This document shows positions 22,710 through 34,596 of a stretch of DNA of 64,000 nucleotides, in pieces. How positions within the stretch are numbered: the first letter of the stretch is position 1; each line of letters starts with the position of its first letter. The translations under genes were made by a program, and so were the position numbers. The stretch spans positions 1 through 64,000 of the forward strand of contig NW_002476365.1 of assembly GCF_000189635.1 (NCBI RefSeq), in the 5' to 3' direction. This DNA comes from Tetrahymena thermophila SB210. Lineage: Eukaryota > Ciliophora > Oligohymenophorea > Hymenostomatida > Tetrahymenidae. Under the pieces are notes generated by a model, which made no database searches, was not told the origin of the DNA, and saw only the letters and a list, made by a program, of their open reading frames with translations.

Positions 22710-24288
22710 ATGAAAAAAACAAAACTTTTCAACGATGTTTTATTCAAAAACAATTCAGTAATTAGAAGAATAAAATCTTCAATTGTTTCTACAAAATAAA
22801 TAGTTAATTTTAATGGATATATTACAAGTGGTCCTCTGTTATAGAATAAGTAGCTTATGAGAGTTCGCGGTAAACATTTTTTAGTCGCGATATCATTAGC
22901 CTTTCTTTTGATTAACTTTATTTACTCACATTAGAGTCTGTTAATATCTTTTATAGGCAATGACATTGTCTCACCTACATTTAGGAGTATTGATATAGGA
23001 TCTTTTTCGCTATATTGTAATATGTCTAATATTTTAATTCCTTTATTACTTGGCTACTTAAGTGACTATATATCAATTGGGTACCTTTTAATGATCACAT
23101 TAATTGCAAATTTTTTCTCAAACATAATTCTTTCTATCTTTTTAATATATGGCGGAGTTCAGTAATACCTATTGATGTAAATCCTTTGGCAAATTGCTAA
23201 TGAAGGTATTCAAAATGCTTGCTTTAATTTGCTCTACGAATATTCAAATATTACAAAATAACAAACTATTTATTACTCGATATTTACTATTGTGGGATAT
23301 TGCATTCCTAGGTCTATTCCTTTAATTTCTGATTTATTTCTAAGCTAATAAAATACAGATTACATAGAATAAACAATAAACCATAAAAACTATTATGCCT
23401 ATTTTTACATTGTTCTTAATGTAATCTCCACATCATTTTTGATGTATGTTGTCAGAAAAAATGACAGAAAAGAATTGGAGGAGTTTCTCCTTGATATGAA
23501 GTACTTCATGGTTAGAATTTCTCCTGCATAAAAACCTGACTTCTTTTAAGCTGTCAAAAAAATCATCATTCAAAATAAACCTCTAATGAAGCAGTTCTTT
23601 TATAGTGCTGTCTTAGTAGGGATATCATCAGTTTTGATGTCACCAAAATTCTACTCCAGTGTTCTTCAAATGAAAAACATAGAGTTCACTTATGAGCCCT
23701 ACATGTTTTCCAAACGTAAATTCTTTAAAATTAATCATCCTAAAATATTTAATTTTTTAAATATAAAAAGTATGTTAGATCTCAAGTGGATTGCTTCTTC
23801 TTCCTTTTGGGAAAAAAGTTGATCAAACTTAATCTGAGTTATTCAAGCTAAAAATTTTTTAAGCGTGTTTCATAGCTATAGCTATTCTTTATTCATTATT
23901 GCAAATACTCAGATTCATAGATAATTATTATGTAGTAACAATTTACTTAGGAATATTTGCATGTATATTAGGGATATGCTACTACTTCAACTTTATGACT
24001 ATTATGGGCACGATTTACTTAAAAAGCGGATATTTATCCAGAGGAATGGGATTCGGAGTATTTTCATGCTGTTACAACTTATCTAATACAATCTTTTAAT
24101 ACATACTTTACTACTTAGCATTTGATAATATATTCAATTTTTCAATCATATTATTTTTTATAGCTGTTTTAGTTGGTTTACTTCATTTCTATTATCAAAT
24201 TAAAAATAACTCTGATGATTAAAATAGAAATTCTTAGCTAGACTCATTTGATGTATCATCGAATCGCCCATCTAATACATCAAACTGA
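22710..24288 (+). CDS. MFS-like polytopic transporter, copy 1
   Basis: Two exons, 22710-23715 and 23771-24288, with a 55-bp phase-1 intron, give 507 residues. About 11-12 hydrophobic segments are visible. LLGYLSDYIS between predicted helices 2 and 3 matches the major facilitator loop motif. NEGIQNACFNLLYEY follows in a later helix, and the second half resumes after a basic cytoplasmic loop (RKNDRKELEEF). The splice was chosen because the junction then reads LCQISSGLLLLPFGKKVD, which matches the neighbour's FTQISAFVFLYFIGKRMD. Using the next AG instead runs into TGA. The neighbour downstream is a paralogue with the intron in the same place. The substrate is unknown. The C-terminal tail is Ser/Asn rich. 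Confidence 0.82.
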
Positions 24289-25277
24289 ATTAATAAAGCA
24301 ATTAGTTTATGAATAAATTATAATAATTATACTAATCAAATCTATTAAATTAAACTAATTAACAATAAAATCTATTAAATATTTATTTACATAAAAATAT
24401 CTCATTACTATATTACTATTGAGGAATTAATTAATAACCAAAATGTAATAAATTTTATCTATATAATTGGTTTAATATTAACTTAATTAAAAAATTATAA
24501 AATCTTGCCATTCAGGCTAATCAAAAGATAATAAATACTAACTTACTACATTTATTTTTTACCTATGAGTTTAATAATTTAATTTAAATAAATAAATAAT
24601 TATTTTATAAAATATAAAATTATTGATTCAGCCAAATTTCTAAAAAGAGCAATTTAACTTCACAACCTCCTTTTAAAAAGTAAATTTACATAATTTTTTT
24701 ATTTGTATAAATGAATCTTTATCATGATCCCTCCAAGCAAACACGACTTGTGATATATAAATATTGATTTAAGAATTAAATTCAATAACTGTAAGCTAAA
24801 AAAACCTATTCCAAAATAGAAAATCATATTTATATATTTTTTTGGTATTTAAAATTAGTATTTTTAATAATAAACTTAAAACAAAATTAAAATCATCTGT
24901 AGTTGTTTTTTGTAAATATATTTAATTTGATCAGTTTTGATAGCATTTATTAAATAACAGTAATTTTTTAATTATTCTAATAAGTATTTATTTATATTAT
25001 TAAATAGTCATTTACAATTATTATGTTAATTTACTATAATTTTAATAATAAGCTCATTAAGTACATTTAAAGCTTATAAGAGAAACTTAATGTGATGAAG
25101 TTGATGACTTTAAATAATAATATCATCATATATAGTATATTTCTAGTATAAAATATAATAAAAATACGTATTAATAATTAAAATATCATATTCTAACGAA
25201 TTATTGTTTTTATATATTAATCAATTTTCTTTCTTCTCATCATATAATTTAAATTAATTAATAAAAAAACATAAGAA
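24289..25277. other. Intergenic between tandem paralogues
   Basis: This AT-rich spacer shows no remnants of a third copy. Confidence 0.6.
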
Positions 25278-26787
25278 ATGACAAAAAATAAAAGCTAAAT
25301 AACTTAGCATAATAGAAGCGATATTATATGTTCAGGACCAAGGTTCAAAGATACTTAAAGTATCTCATAGAATAGATTTATATTTCTCATTTTACTCTCT
25401 GTTGCTATGGGATTTATAAACTACATTAATGCTGATCGATAAGTTTAAATTTAAAATGGTATTTATCCAAATTCAGACAATAAGAACTAAAGCGGTTATG
25501 AAATAAATTTTTAATGGATTGAGATCTGGTGTAATCTCCCTAATTGCTTTTTTACACCTTTAATACTTGGTTACTTAAGTGACTTTATATCTATTCAATA
25601 TCTTCTAAACTTTACTTCTATCGTGTAGCTTTTTTCAACAATATTTCTTTATCTTTACTATTGTTCTGGCTACGTATAATTCTATGTTTTATCTAGAATA
25701 TTTTTCTCAATTTCTAATGAAGGATTACAAAACGCTACTTTTAATTTAGTTTATGAGTATTCTAACATGTATAAATGCGAATCAAAATATTTTTCCCTTC
25801 ATTCTATTTTCGGCTATAACATTCAAAGAATATTACCTTATATTTTTGCCTTGGTATACAATCAATCTCCAGAAACTAAATAAGCCATTTATGATAACTA
25901 ACCTGCATTTTATTCGTAGTACTTAGTTTTTAATCTAATATCATGCATAATTATGGCATTTATAAACAAAAAAAATTAAATTAAAGAGAGAAATGAAGAA
26001 TAACTAGACCCAGCCTTTTTAGTTGCCAGAATTGCTCCTCAACAAAAATTCAGCTTTTATGAAGCCTTGACTTACATTTTCAAATAAAACAGTTTTTTTA
26101 CTTAACAGTGCTTGATAGGCGGTATTACTTTAGGTTTTACATCCTTTTACTTCTAAAGTAATGGCTTGATTAGTTCTATGATTAAAGAATGTGGTTTTGA
26201 ACTTTACATGGAAATAAATTTTTCAACAAAAGGTAAAAAAATATTTTTAAAAATAAAATTAGCATATATAAATTAATAATTTATTTAAATTTACAGGCTT
26301 CACATAAATATCAGCTTTTGTTTTTCTTTACTTTATTGGTAAGAGAATGGATGATTATGGGAAAAAGTTTAAATTTTATTTGTTTTGGTACTGTATAATC
26401 GGATTAGCGGCTCTTAATATATTCCTTAATCTGATATATTTTTTCTCTAATTAAATAATAATAAATGTAATCGTTTACATATTCCTATTTTTTATAGGAC
26501 TACAATACTACTGTTCTTTTATGGCCATGAACTCTATTATATTTTGGTACAATTAATGGTTTTAAAGAGGTATGGGTTATGGTTTATTTTCTTGCTCTTT
26601 TAACACTTTTTCTACAGTCAGCACTCTGATCACAATCTATTATGCAGACAAATACCCAGTGCCACTAAGCATTATTATAATGATAGCTATTATTTTTATT
26701 ATTTTAATTTTTAAATACTTCTAAATTAACAAAATCAAAATTCAAAAAGAATCCCCTTCAATGCAAAGACAAGAATAGAATAACTGA
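25278..26787 (+). CDS. MFS-like polytopic transporter, copy 2
   Basis: Two exons, 25278-26232 and 26297-26787, with a 64-bp phase-1 intron (GTAAAA...TTACAG), give 481 residues. It shares with copy 1 the LGYLSDFIS loop, the NEGLQNATFNLVYEYSN helix, a basic mid-loop, the FTQIS...FIGKRMDDYGKK junction and RGMGYGLFSC near the last helices. Divergence is strong outside these motifs, so the duplication is not recent. An extra luminal or extracellular loop (~55-85) rich in Asn/Gln separates helices 1 and 2. No substrate-specific residues could be recognised. Confidence 0.83.
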
Positions 26788-27197
26788 TATTAATAAATAA
26801 TTAACTTATTTATTTATCTATTTAATTTACATTAATTTTTTGTTGTACTTCCTATTTGCTTCTTAAATTTTAAATCATTTTAAATGCAATTGATTTTTCT
26901 ATCTTTATTTTACAATGATGTTATTAAAAATTCATCAAATAATATCAAAAGCTTTAAATTTAATGAGTAATGAAAATAAAAATTTGTTAGATTATATCAG
27001 AATCTTAATTAATTGATTGTAAAGTAATGATTTCTGATTAATTATTAATTTGTGTCTATATTCTTATAAAAGAGATAAATAAAATTTCTTAATTTAAAAA
27101 AGGTTCACTACATGAGAAGAATAAATAATAATAAAATAAAATAAAAAAATATACTAAGCAATAGTAATAATAATAACAACAACTCTTACAATCAAAT
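26788..27197. other. Intergenic
   Basis: A 410-bp AT-rich spacer between two plus-strand genes. It holds a short AAT/AAC-rich run just before the next ATG. Nothing else was recognised. Confidence 0.6.
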
Positions 27198-27908
27198 ATG
27201 AGCATAAATTTAACTCAAAAACTTATCATAGTTTTTGTTTTAATTATTTCCATCTCAGCATTTAACTCAGAAACACAAAACCTTAAATCTCAAAAAGACA
27301 TTTACTCTGAATTGATAAACTAAACAGTATCAGAGACACTGAAACTTAGAGAAGAAAATCTTAATTGGGTGTAAAGTATCTAAACAAAGCACTTCAATCT
27401 TTCTTCTGCAGAAACTACAGGACAAAAGATACAGCTTAAAAAAATAGAAGGTATTATTCCTGCTTCATTCGAAAAAGTAATTAAATATTACAATGAAGCC
27501 TTTGATAATAGTTAATATGCAAGAAACAAAGAATGTGGAAGCTAATTGTTAATAGAAAAACTTGATGAAAGCTCTTTAATTACTTTGTATAGAGGAGATG
27601 GAAATGCCTTTATCAGTCCAAGAGAACATTTATCAATTTAAAATAAAATATAATTAAATGAAAGCTAAATTCTTATCACCAGAACTACTCTCTCTGAATA
27701 CTATAAAGTTAAAACTGATCCTTAAGCTATTCGTATAAATGGTATTTATAGCATTTTCCTCAAAAAGATAAGCGATAATGAAACCCATTTCTTATCTTAT
27801 TATCGTTTTGACATAGGATATGTTCCTTATATTTTTATGAATATGGCATCAGAAAAGCGTATAAATGTTCTTGAAAATGATATTGAATTTATAAATAAAA
27901 TTAATTGA
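27198..27908 (+). CDS. Secreted START-domain lipid-binding protein
   Basis: A single frame of 236 residues. Residues 1-24 (MSINLTQKLIIVFVLIISIS then A-F) form a clear signal peptide. The rest has START-domain hallmarks: a Lys/Ile strand leading into EGIIPASFEKVIKYYNEAFD, then CGSQLLIEKLDESSLITLYRG, ILITRTTLSEYY and HFLSYYRFD, and a C-terminal helix (NMASEKRINVLENDIEFINK). START domains bind a single sterol, phospholipid or related ligand in a deep pocket. A secreted or vacuolar location is inferred from the signal peptide. The ligand cannot be told from the sequence. It has no intron. Confidence 0.82.
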
Positions 27909-29296
27909 TCAAATTATGAAATAAAAATTTATATAAAAAATTAATTTAAAATAAAGCTTTATATAATTACATATATATAATTAACATTAATTTTTACTAT
28001 TTTATAAATATTTAATTCAAATTAAGCCTATTAATAGACCATAGGTTCTCTTCTATAAGTATAAGGAGGGTCCAAAAATTAATTTTTTCTAAATTTTACT
28101 CTCCTTATTGAAAAACCATCCATAAACTAAAATCCATCCTTATTAAATAGTATAAAAATTTGACTTTTTATAATAAATAAAAAATATAACATAAATTTCA
28201 AATAATATTTAAATTCCCATAAATCTTTTAATTATAGTAATCTCAATACTCTTTTTCAAAGTCTTTACCTTTCTCTTAATATTATTATTAATTTTAGTAC
28301 ACATTATATATTTGAAAATTGATATGTTTTACTTAAAAAATATTAAAAATATTCTTTAAGATGATGTACTCACTTATACTAATGTCATTCTAATGGATGA
28401 TTACCTACGGTATTTAGTTTAAATTTAAAAAATAGATTATTTTAAAAGAAGTTAAAGAAATTTTTTTTAATTTTATTAAAATTTTTATAAAAAAATTTAA
28501 CTTAGCAATTAAATTTTTATTAAATTAAACAAAACATAAGCTTATTTTTCTATCAATATTTAGTTAACATGAAATCCACCAGTTTTATTAAAAATTTGTT
28601 GAAATTTAATTAAAAATACTTTAATAGCAATTAAAATTGATAACAATTTCAAAATTAGTAAATTATTTTTTTTAATAATATTATAACAAAGAATTAAAAA
28701 ACTACTTATTATTATGAATTTAAAAGTGATTTTATTAAAGAATTTTATAAAAAAATCAATTTAAATCTTTATGTTTAGAACATTTTTTGTTTGTTTATTA
28801 TATTATTTTTAATTGAAGTTAGGATTTTTTTTAATTAATAATTAGGATATCATATGTGCCTAATTTTTTAGCTAAATTTTTATCTGAGAAAAAAATAAAT
28901 TTATGGATAAGCAAAGTTTTATTTATTTTTTTATTCACTTTTTTCCATTTAATAAAATATGAAAATGAATACAAAATATTACAATTTAAAAATTAAATTA
29001 AACATTTAGCTCAAGATATATCGTAATATTTGCTCTTTTTATTGTGATAGGTTTTTTTTTTACAGCCGTATTAAAATCAAGATGGAATATAGTTATACCA
29101 GAAGATATATATAATTTTTTTTAAAGAATGCATAAAGTTTAGACAGTGAAAAAAAATTAATTAAAAGGAATATTTTGGATAATTTATTTTTTCATTACAA
29201 ATTATAATAAATTGATAAGTATTGAATTATATTTATTTTTTTCGTATAAATAAGTAGCTTTTACATAAAGCAAAGTTACTACTATCAAAGAAAGCA
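27909..29296. other. Intergenic, very AT-rich
   Basis: Nearly 1.4 kb of low-complexity AT-rich sequence without a protein-like frame on either strand. Confidence 0.6.
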
Positions 29297-30424
29297 ATGA
29301 GCGAATAAATTGAATAGAGCTCTAGCACCATAAACTAAGATATAAATATACTATAAAAAACCTAAAATGTATAATTAAACAGCTCTTGGGTTTACGATTG
29401 CATTTTCACTAATATAAAAAATGGATTAATTGATAAAAATAAATATAATTAAGAAAGATTGCAAATTGATAATAATCAAGAAGGAAATAAACAAAATTAT
29501 TCAAATGTATATCAAGTCTTGGCAACTACTAGAAAAGGAAAACTTTTTTAATTTGATAAATGTGAAGATGGATCTATATAAAATTAAAAAACCATATATA
29601 CCTCACCAATTAATGAGGAGTTTTACAGATTATATGAAGATTATGATACTATTGATTATTAAAGAAGATACCTGTTGGTATCTGGTTCTAGAAAAAAAGT
29701 TCATGTTTTTAAATTATAAAACAACGACAGATAAAGTAACAATCAGCAAAATCAAGATATTTAGGAAGACTTTAGCTTATACCATAAATTTGAATATATT
29801 CCAGCTCCTGAAAGAAATGTTTATAGTTTAAGTGGATATAAAAAACACTCAAACAAAATTCTATCTTCTGGTTAATCAAATATTACTCTTTATGATCTTT
29901 AGCATCAAAAGATTTAAAGAAGAATAAAGAATAACATTGAAAATGCATGTATATAGTACAACAGGGATTATAATTTCTTTTTTACATGTGGAACTTCAAA
30001 AGAAATTATTGCATATGAAGATAGATAGAATAAGTAGATTTTTAGTTTGAAAGGCCATGAATCAAATGTATTAAGAATGGCTAATCTGAAGAATAATAAT
30101 TAATTTTTACTTGCTAGTGGCTCACATGATAAATCAATAATATTGTGGGATATTAAATATTAACATAACAATAAAATAATACAAAATCATCATACTAATG
30201 CTATTTTTGGTATTGATTATGATCACATTAACTAAATTGTTTATTCTACTGGATGGGATAAATCTATTAAAGCCTTAGATATTAAATCTTTCAAGGTAAT
30301 TGGTAATATATAAAGGGCTTAATAAGATAATATAATAACTTGCAGATACAATTCCTAAACGTAAGAACTAATGTCATCATCTAGGGATGGATCTATCTAA
30401 TTTTATAAGGCAAATATAGCTTGA
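29297..30424 (+). CDS. WD40-repeat protein
   Basis: A single frame of 375 residues. After a Gln/Asn-rich N-terminus (~1-65) come several blades: VLATTRKGKLFQFD, YLLVSGSRKKVHVFKL, KILSSGQSNITLYDL, FFFTCGTSKEIIAYED, LKGHESNVL...LLASGSHDKSIILWDIK, IVYSTGWDKSIKALDI and LMSSSRDGSIQFYK. That is about seven, enough for one propeller. GH and WD dipeptides are best preserved in blade 5. It is a likely scaffold, and no fused domain reveals the complex it belongs to. No intron. Confidence 0.85.
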
Positions 30425-31447
30425 ATCTTTCTTAGTTCTCATTCATTTTTGTACTCAAATATCTTATCCTCTATTTAAATTCTATATTAATTAACCAAGG
30501 AATATAACTAACATAATAAAATTATTATTTCAATACAAAAATTAATTGAAGAATTGCTTACTTGCTTATTTTCTGAAATAGTAAACCAATAAACATATTT
30601 TAATTAATAATTTTTAGTTAAAATGAAGAATAACAGATAATTAAATAAATTTAATTTTATAAATTATATTAAAAATTAATTAGTTAATAAATTCCAAAAA
30701 AGCTAAATTAATTTTTTACAGATTTAGATATCAAATTAAAAAAATGTTTTAATGAGTTTTTATATAAATATAATTAAGAGTTCACTTTAAGTAAATTCAT
30801 ATTTTGTAAAAAATATTTGATATTTTATCAAATTTTTTATTAGTCAAATATTTTATTTTATCTTATTTTGTTTTTAGTTTTTAGTTTATCTAAATATTTC
30901 TAAGATGTAGTTTTATTTTACATTTCAAATTATGCTCTGTTTATTTAATCATTCACTCACATTTAATATTTTGTTTTGAAAATTCCTTGTTTAATTTTAT
31001 CTCTAAAACTAATTTTATTAATAGCTTTTAAAATGTATTTTTTTTAAAGAAGTAGTTAGTGGCTATCTCGACCTTAAATTAATGATTCATTTAAATTATA
31101 TTTATATTTTATGTTTAAAAATAAAAGTTTTTTAAATTAATTTTTATAATAATTATTATTTTAATTAAAGTCAAAAATTAAAACTAAACTCAAATTATTT
31201 AGAACTAAAATAAATAACTTAATTAAACACACAATAATAAGTACATGTTTAAGATATAAGATAATTTAAATTAATATATAATATAAGATTGTGATGTGAT
31301 ATTTATTTTATCTATTAAAGCTTTATATTATAACTCTTTACTAAAATCTAAAATGTACATTATTAAGGAAGTATTCTTAATATTTAAAGCTAAATTTATG
31401 ATAAAATAATTATACTTACATATTCTTAACAAATTAAACTATTTTTA
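30425..31447. other. Intergenic between convergent genes
   Basis: About 1 kb of AT-rich 3' space. No frame or element was recognised. Confidence 0.6.
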
Positions 31448-34400
31448 TCATTTTTAATCTTTTTCAATTTATTGAGCTTCGTTATTAACATATTTGACAA
31501 GATTGTTGAAGAACTTATTATAGTAATTTTGCTAATTTACTTTTTTTGAGTCTGAACCAATTATCAGTTCTGCTTCACCAGTTTAAAAATAAGAATTTGG
31601 GTTAAATTCATTATATACAACCTTTTTTTATTATAAACATCTTTGCAATAACTTTGAAGGAATTTAAAAATAGTCATTTTAGAAGGTTTCATAATTTCCT
31701 ACAACTCTTCTTTTTTGCAGAATATTTAAAAATTATTTTTTATACTTCACTAAATTTTTAGTGTCTTGGACAACGCTACTCCTCATCATATCAACTAGCT
31801 AAGTCTAAATATCTTGTTTTTTTTCGTATTTGGAAATCTTTTTAAATATTAATTAATTATGTTTAATAAAAATTTTTTAATTAATTTACCATTTCTTTCT
31901 TATTATCATTTAGCATGTTTTTATAATTTACTTACATTAAGAAACTATTTGAATTATTGTTTTTTTATTTGCTTGCTTGATGAATAGAGGTGATTACATT
32001 AGTTTTTATTTCTATACTTTTTTTTAAGCAATCGACACTATGTTTTCTATCTTCAATAAAATTTTTTATAACTAATTTACTATTAAAATTTTTTCCTGGT
32101 TTTTCAGTCTAATTACCAAGCATGTAATTTCTTTCAGAAACATGTTTAGGGCTTTGACTTTTTAATAGCTCAGAATCTTAACTATTTATCATAAAGGCTC
32201 TATCTTCGCTTAAATTTCCTTAATTTAAGTTGAGAATAGGAATTAATTTTTTAGATTTGCCACTTGTAAGAATATATTTTTAATTTTGAGGTTATATTTA
32301 TTATGATTTTTAAATTGAAGAGGAAGGAGAAGCGTGCTGTTAAAATTTCTATTATTATGCCGTATTTTCATGTACAAAATCGTAGTGAAGAGTATTATAC
32401 AAATTAGAAGCTGATTTATTATTTATTTGGTTTTTAATAGAGTACGATTCCTCTTAATTATATCTAGACGTGAAATTAAATTAATTGCTTTTATTTAAAT
32501 CTTATTCAAATAAAATTTTTAATATATTATTACATGATTTTAGTGTAAAATTTACTTTCTGTGATGGTGTTTGATGAACTCCTTTTTGTTGTCTAGTTAT
32601 GAGAAGGAGAATTAAAAGATAATTCTAAGTAGGACTCGTTTTTATCTTTTTTCAAAGAATTCTATGGAGACATACCAGATGAACTCAAAAAACTACTATC
32701 TCTGTTTGTTTAATACTCTTTAGGTTTCTGTACCTTATTTTTTATCTTATCAAATTTATTTTTTATTTTTTCAATGTTACTTTTTCTATTTGTTTCCCAA
32801 TCTTTCTTTAAGTTAAACATATCAAATATTATATTCTATCCTCCAAAAAATTTCATTTATATCATCAAATTCTTTACATTAGCCAAAAAATCAAAAATAA
32901 AAAAATGAGTAACTTCAACTTAAATTTTAATTACCTTAAAATTAACTACATATAAAACTGCTTCTTCAGAAATAACTTCAGCAAAGTTTGTCCTTCTTGG
33001 TTCATTTTGAAGTATGTCTTCCTCTCCGAAGTAAGTATTAGGACCTTTTATTATCAATGGTACTTTCTGATATTTTATTGATTTGGGGGACTTTAATAAA
33101 TTTATTGTTTAATCTTAGCTAGATTATTTAATTTCTTTTTTATAAGAAATCTGAACTTATCCTGATTTAATCAAGTAAATGTTCTCTGCCAAATCATTTT
33201 CTTAATAAACTATTTTTCCGTTGTTAGGATAATCTACTTCTTTTATGTCATGCAGAAGCGAGAGAAGCTTGGCATTAGAAAGGATTTCTAAAAAAGGAAA
33301 TCTTTTAAGGAATTTCATTTTTTCTCTCAAGTCTTATTGTTGTTTGGTACCTAATAGTAAGTTAAATCCCTTTTTAGTAATAGTCAATAATATCACATCA
33401 TCCTCTGACATCATAGTGGCAGTTCTAAATATATATTAATATATTTTTGGTAATTCGTTTTAATTTTAGTTTTACCTTTTTTGCTTAGTTAGAAGAGAAA
33501 TCTCACCAAAATACTCTCCTTGTTTGAATGATTTTGTATATTTCATATCGTGGTATAGATTATTTAAAATAGATTCAGAATTATTAAAAGTTTCTTATTG
33601 CATTGGCTGTAAAATATCGCATATTTTTATTTCTGATGCTTTATTCTGAATCTGGTTAGAAAATCTAGACTAAGGTAAGTCGTTTGCAGCAGAAGTAGGA
33701 GTTTTTTTAGATCCTTTAGTCCACGAAAGGGGTGTAAAACAAGCAACCTTTCCTATTTGGTCAGAATAATAAGAATATTTAAAGAAAATCTAGATGTTTA
33801 AAAAATAAATATAAAATTTACCTTTGAGAATTATGTAAAAGTTTTCACCAAACTCATCTTTTTACAAAGTAGAAGTATTAAAATAATTTATAGAAGAATT
33901 AAAAGAAAAATACTAATCTCTATGATTTCTGTTTAAGGTGGAAAGAACTCGATATTAAACTGCTCGAATAACTTATTTTCTGAATCTTTTGATGTGAAAA
34001 GGTCAATCGTGTCTGCAAATATGTTAATATTTTTCAAAGCTCGCTTAACATAATCTATTTCGCATCTCTTTTTTTATGCTTTTCTTAAAATATATGATAC
34101 AATCTAGTAATTTTAAAATATTTAAAATGAAATGAGTATGAAATTGAAATTGAATTTTATTTACTTCAGTGTCAATATCGTTGTTTAACCGCACCTGCTA
34201 TTATCCGTTCAAAAAAGCTTCATATTTATCTCTGTCTTCCAGAAGCTAAGATAAAAATGGAGACATATTTCTATAATCATTTTTTACATCCCAATCTTTA
34301 GTACGAAATCTATTTAAAATTCCTGACGATTAAAGATTTAAAACCTTTGTAAACCTACTATTCCTCTGCATGCTAATTCTATGAACAATACTTGCATTTT

Positions 34401-34596
34401 TCTAATATAATATTGAATTTATAGAGTTCCTTTACTTTTTATTTTTTTATGAGATCAAGGGTATATCTTCCTAATTGTAAGAGTTGTTTGCTTTATAAGA
34501 TCCTCTCCTTTAAATTATGTTAGGCTCATTTTCATTGCTAAAAAATGATTTGCCGCTTGATATCTGAGACAATTGCTGCTTTAAATAAGGATTCAT
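31448..34596 (-). CDS. Protein with two cyclic-nucleotide-binding domains
   Basis: Eight exons on the minus strand: 34165-34596, 33914-34103, 33822-33857, 33476-33752, 32935-33424, 32556-32871, 31890-32500 and 31448-31837, giving 913 residues. Introns are 51-69 bp. The first cNMP domain (~190-330) reads FFPPQTEIIEINEFGENFYIILKGKV, continuous only with the 36-nt exon 3. A ~65-residue Ser/Gln-rich insertion follows, then the phosphate-binding cassette GEYFGEISLLTKQKRTATMM, whose Arg is kept. A second domain (~355-475) reads NGKIVYQENDLAENIYLIKSG and YFGEEDILQNEPRRTNF. The remainder is basic, Ser/Gln-rich and mostly disordered, with a partly similar segment near the end (KKVVYNEFNPNSYF). No kinase, GEF or channel domain is present, so this is a regulatory or scaffold-type cNMP sensor rather than PKG/PKA. 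Whether it binds cAMP or cGMP is not visible. Confidence 0.85.

Noticed and set aside
29430-29831. 133-residue plus-strand frame inside the WD40 gene
   Set aside because: It is a different frame of the WD40 coding sequence. The WD40 frame is continuous from ATG to TGA with TAA/TAG as Gln and gives recognisable blades.
33245-33439. Plus-strand 64-residue frame
   Set aside because: It lies opposite exon 5 of the cNMP-binding gene, whose minus-strand reading gives a clear domain.
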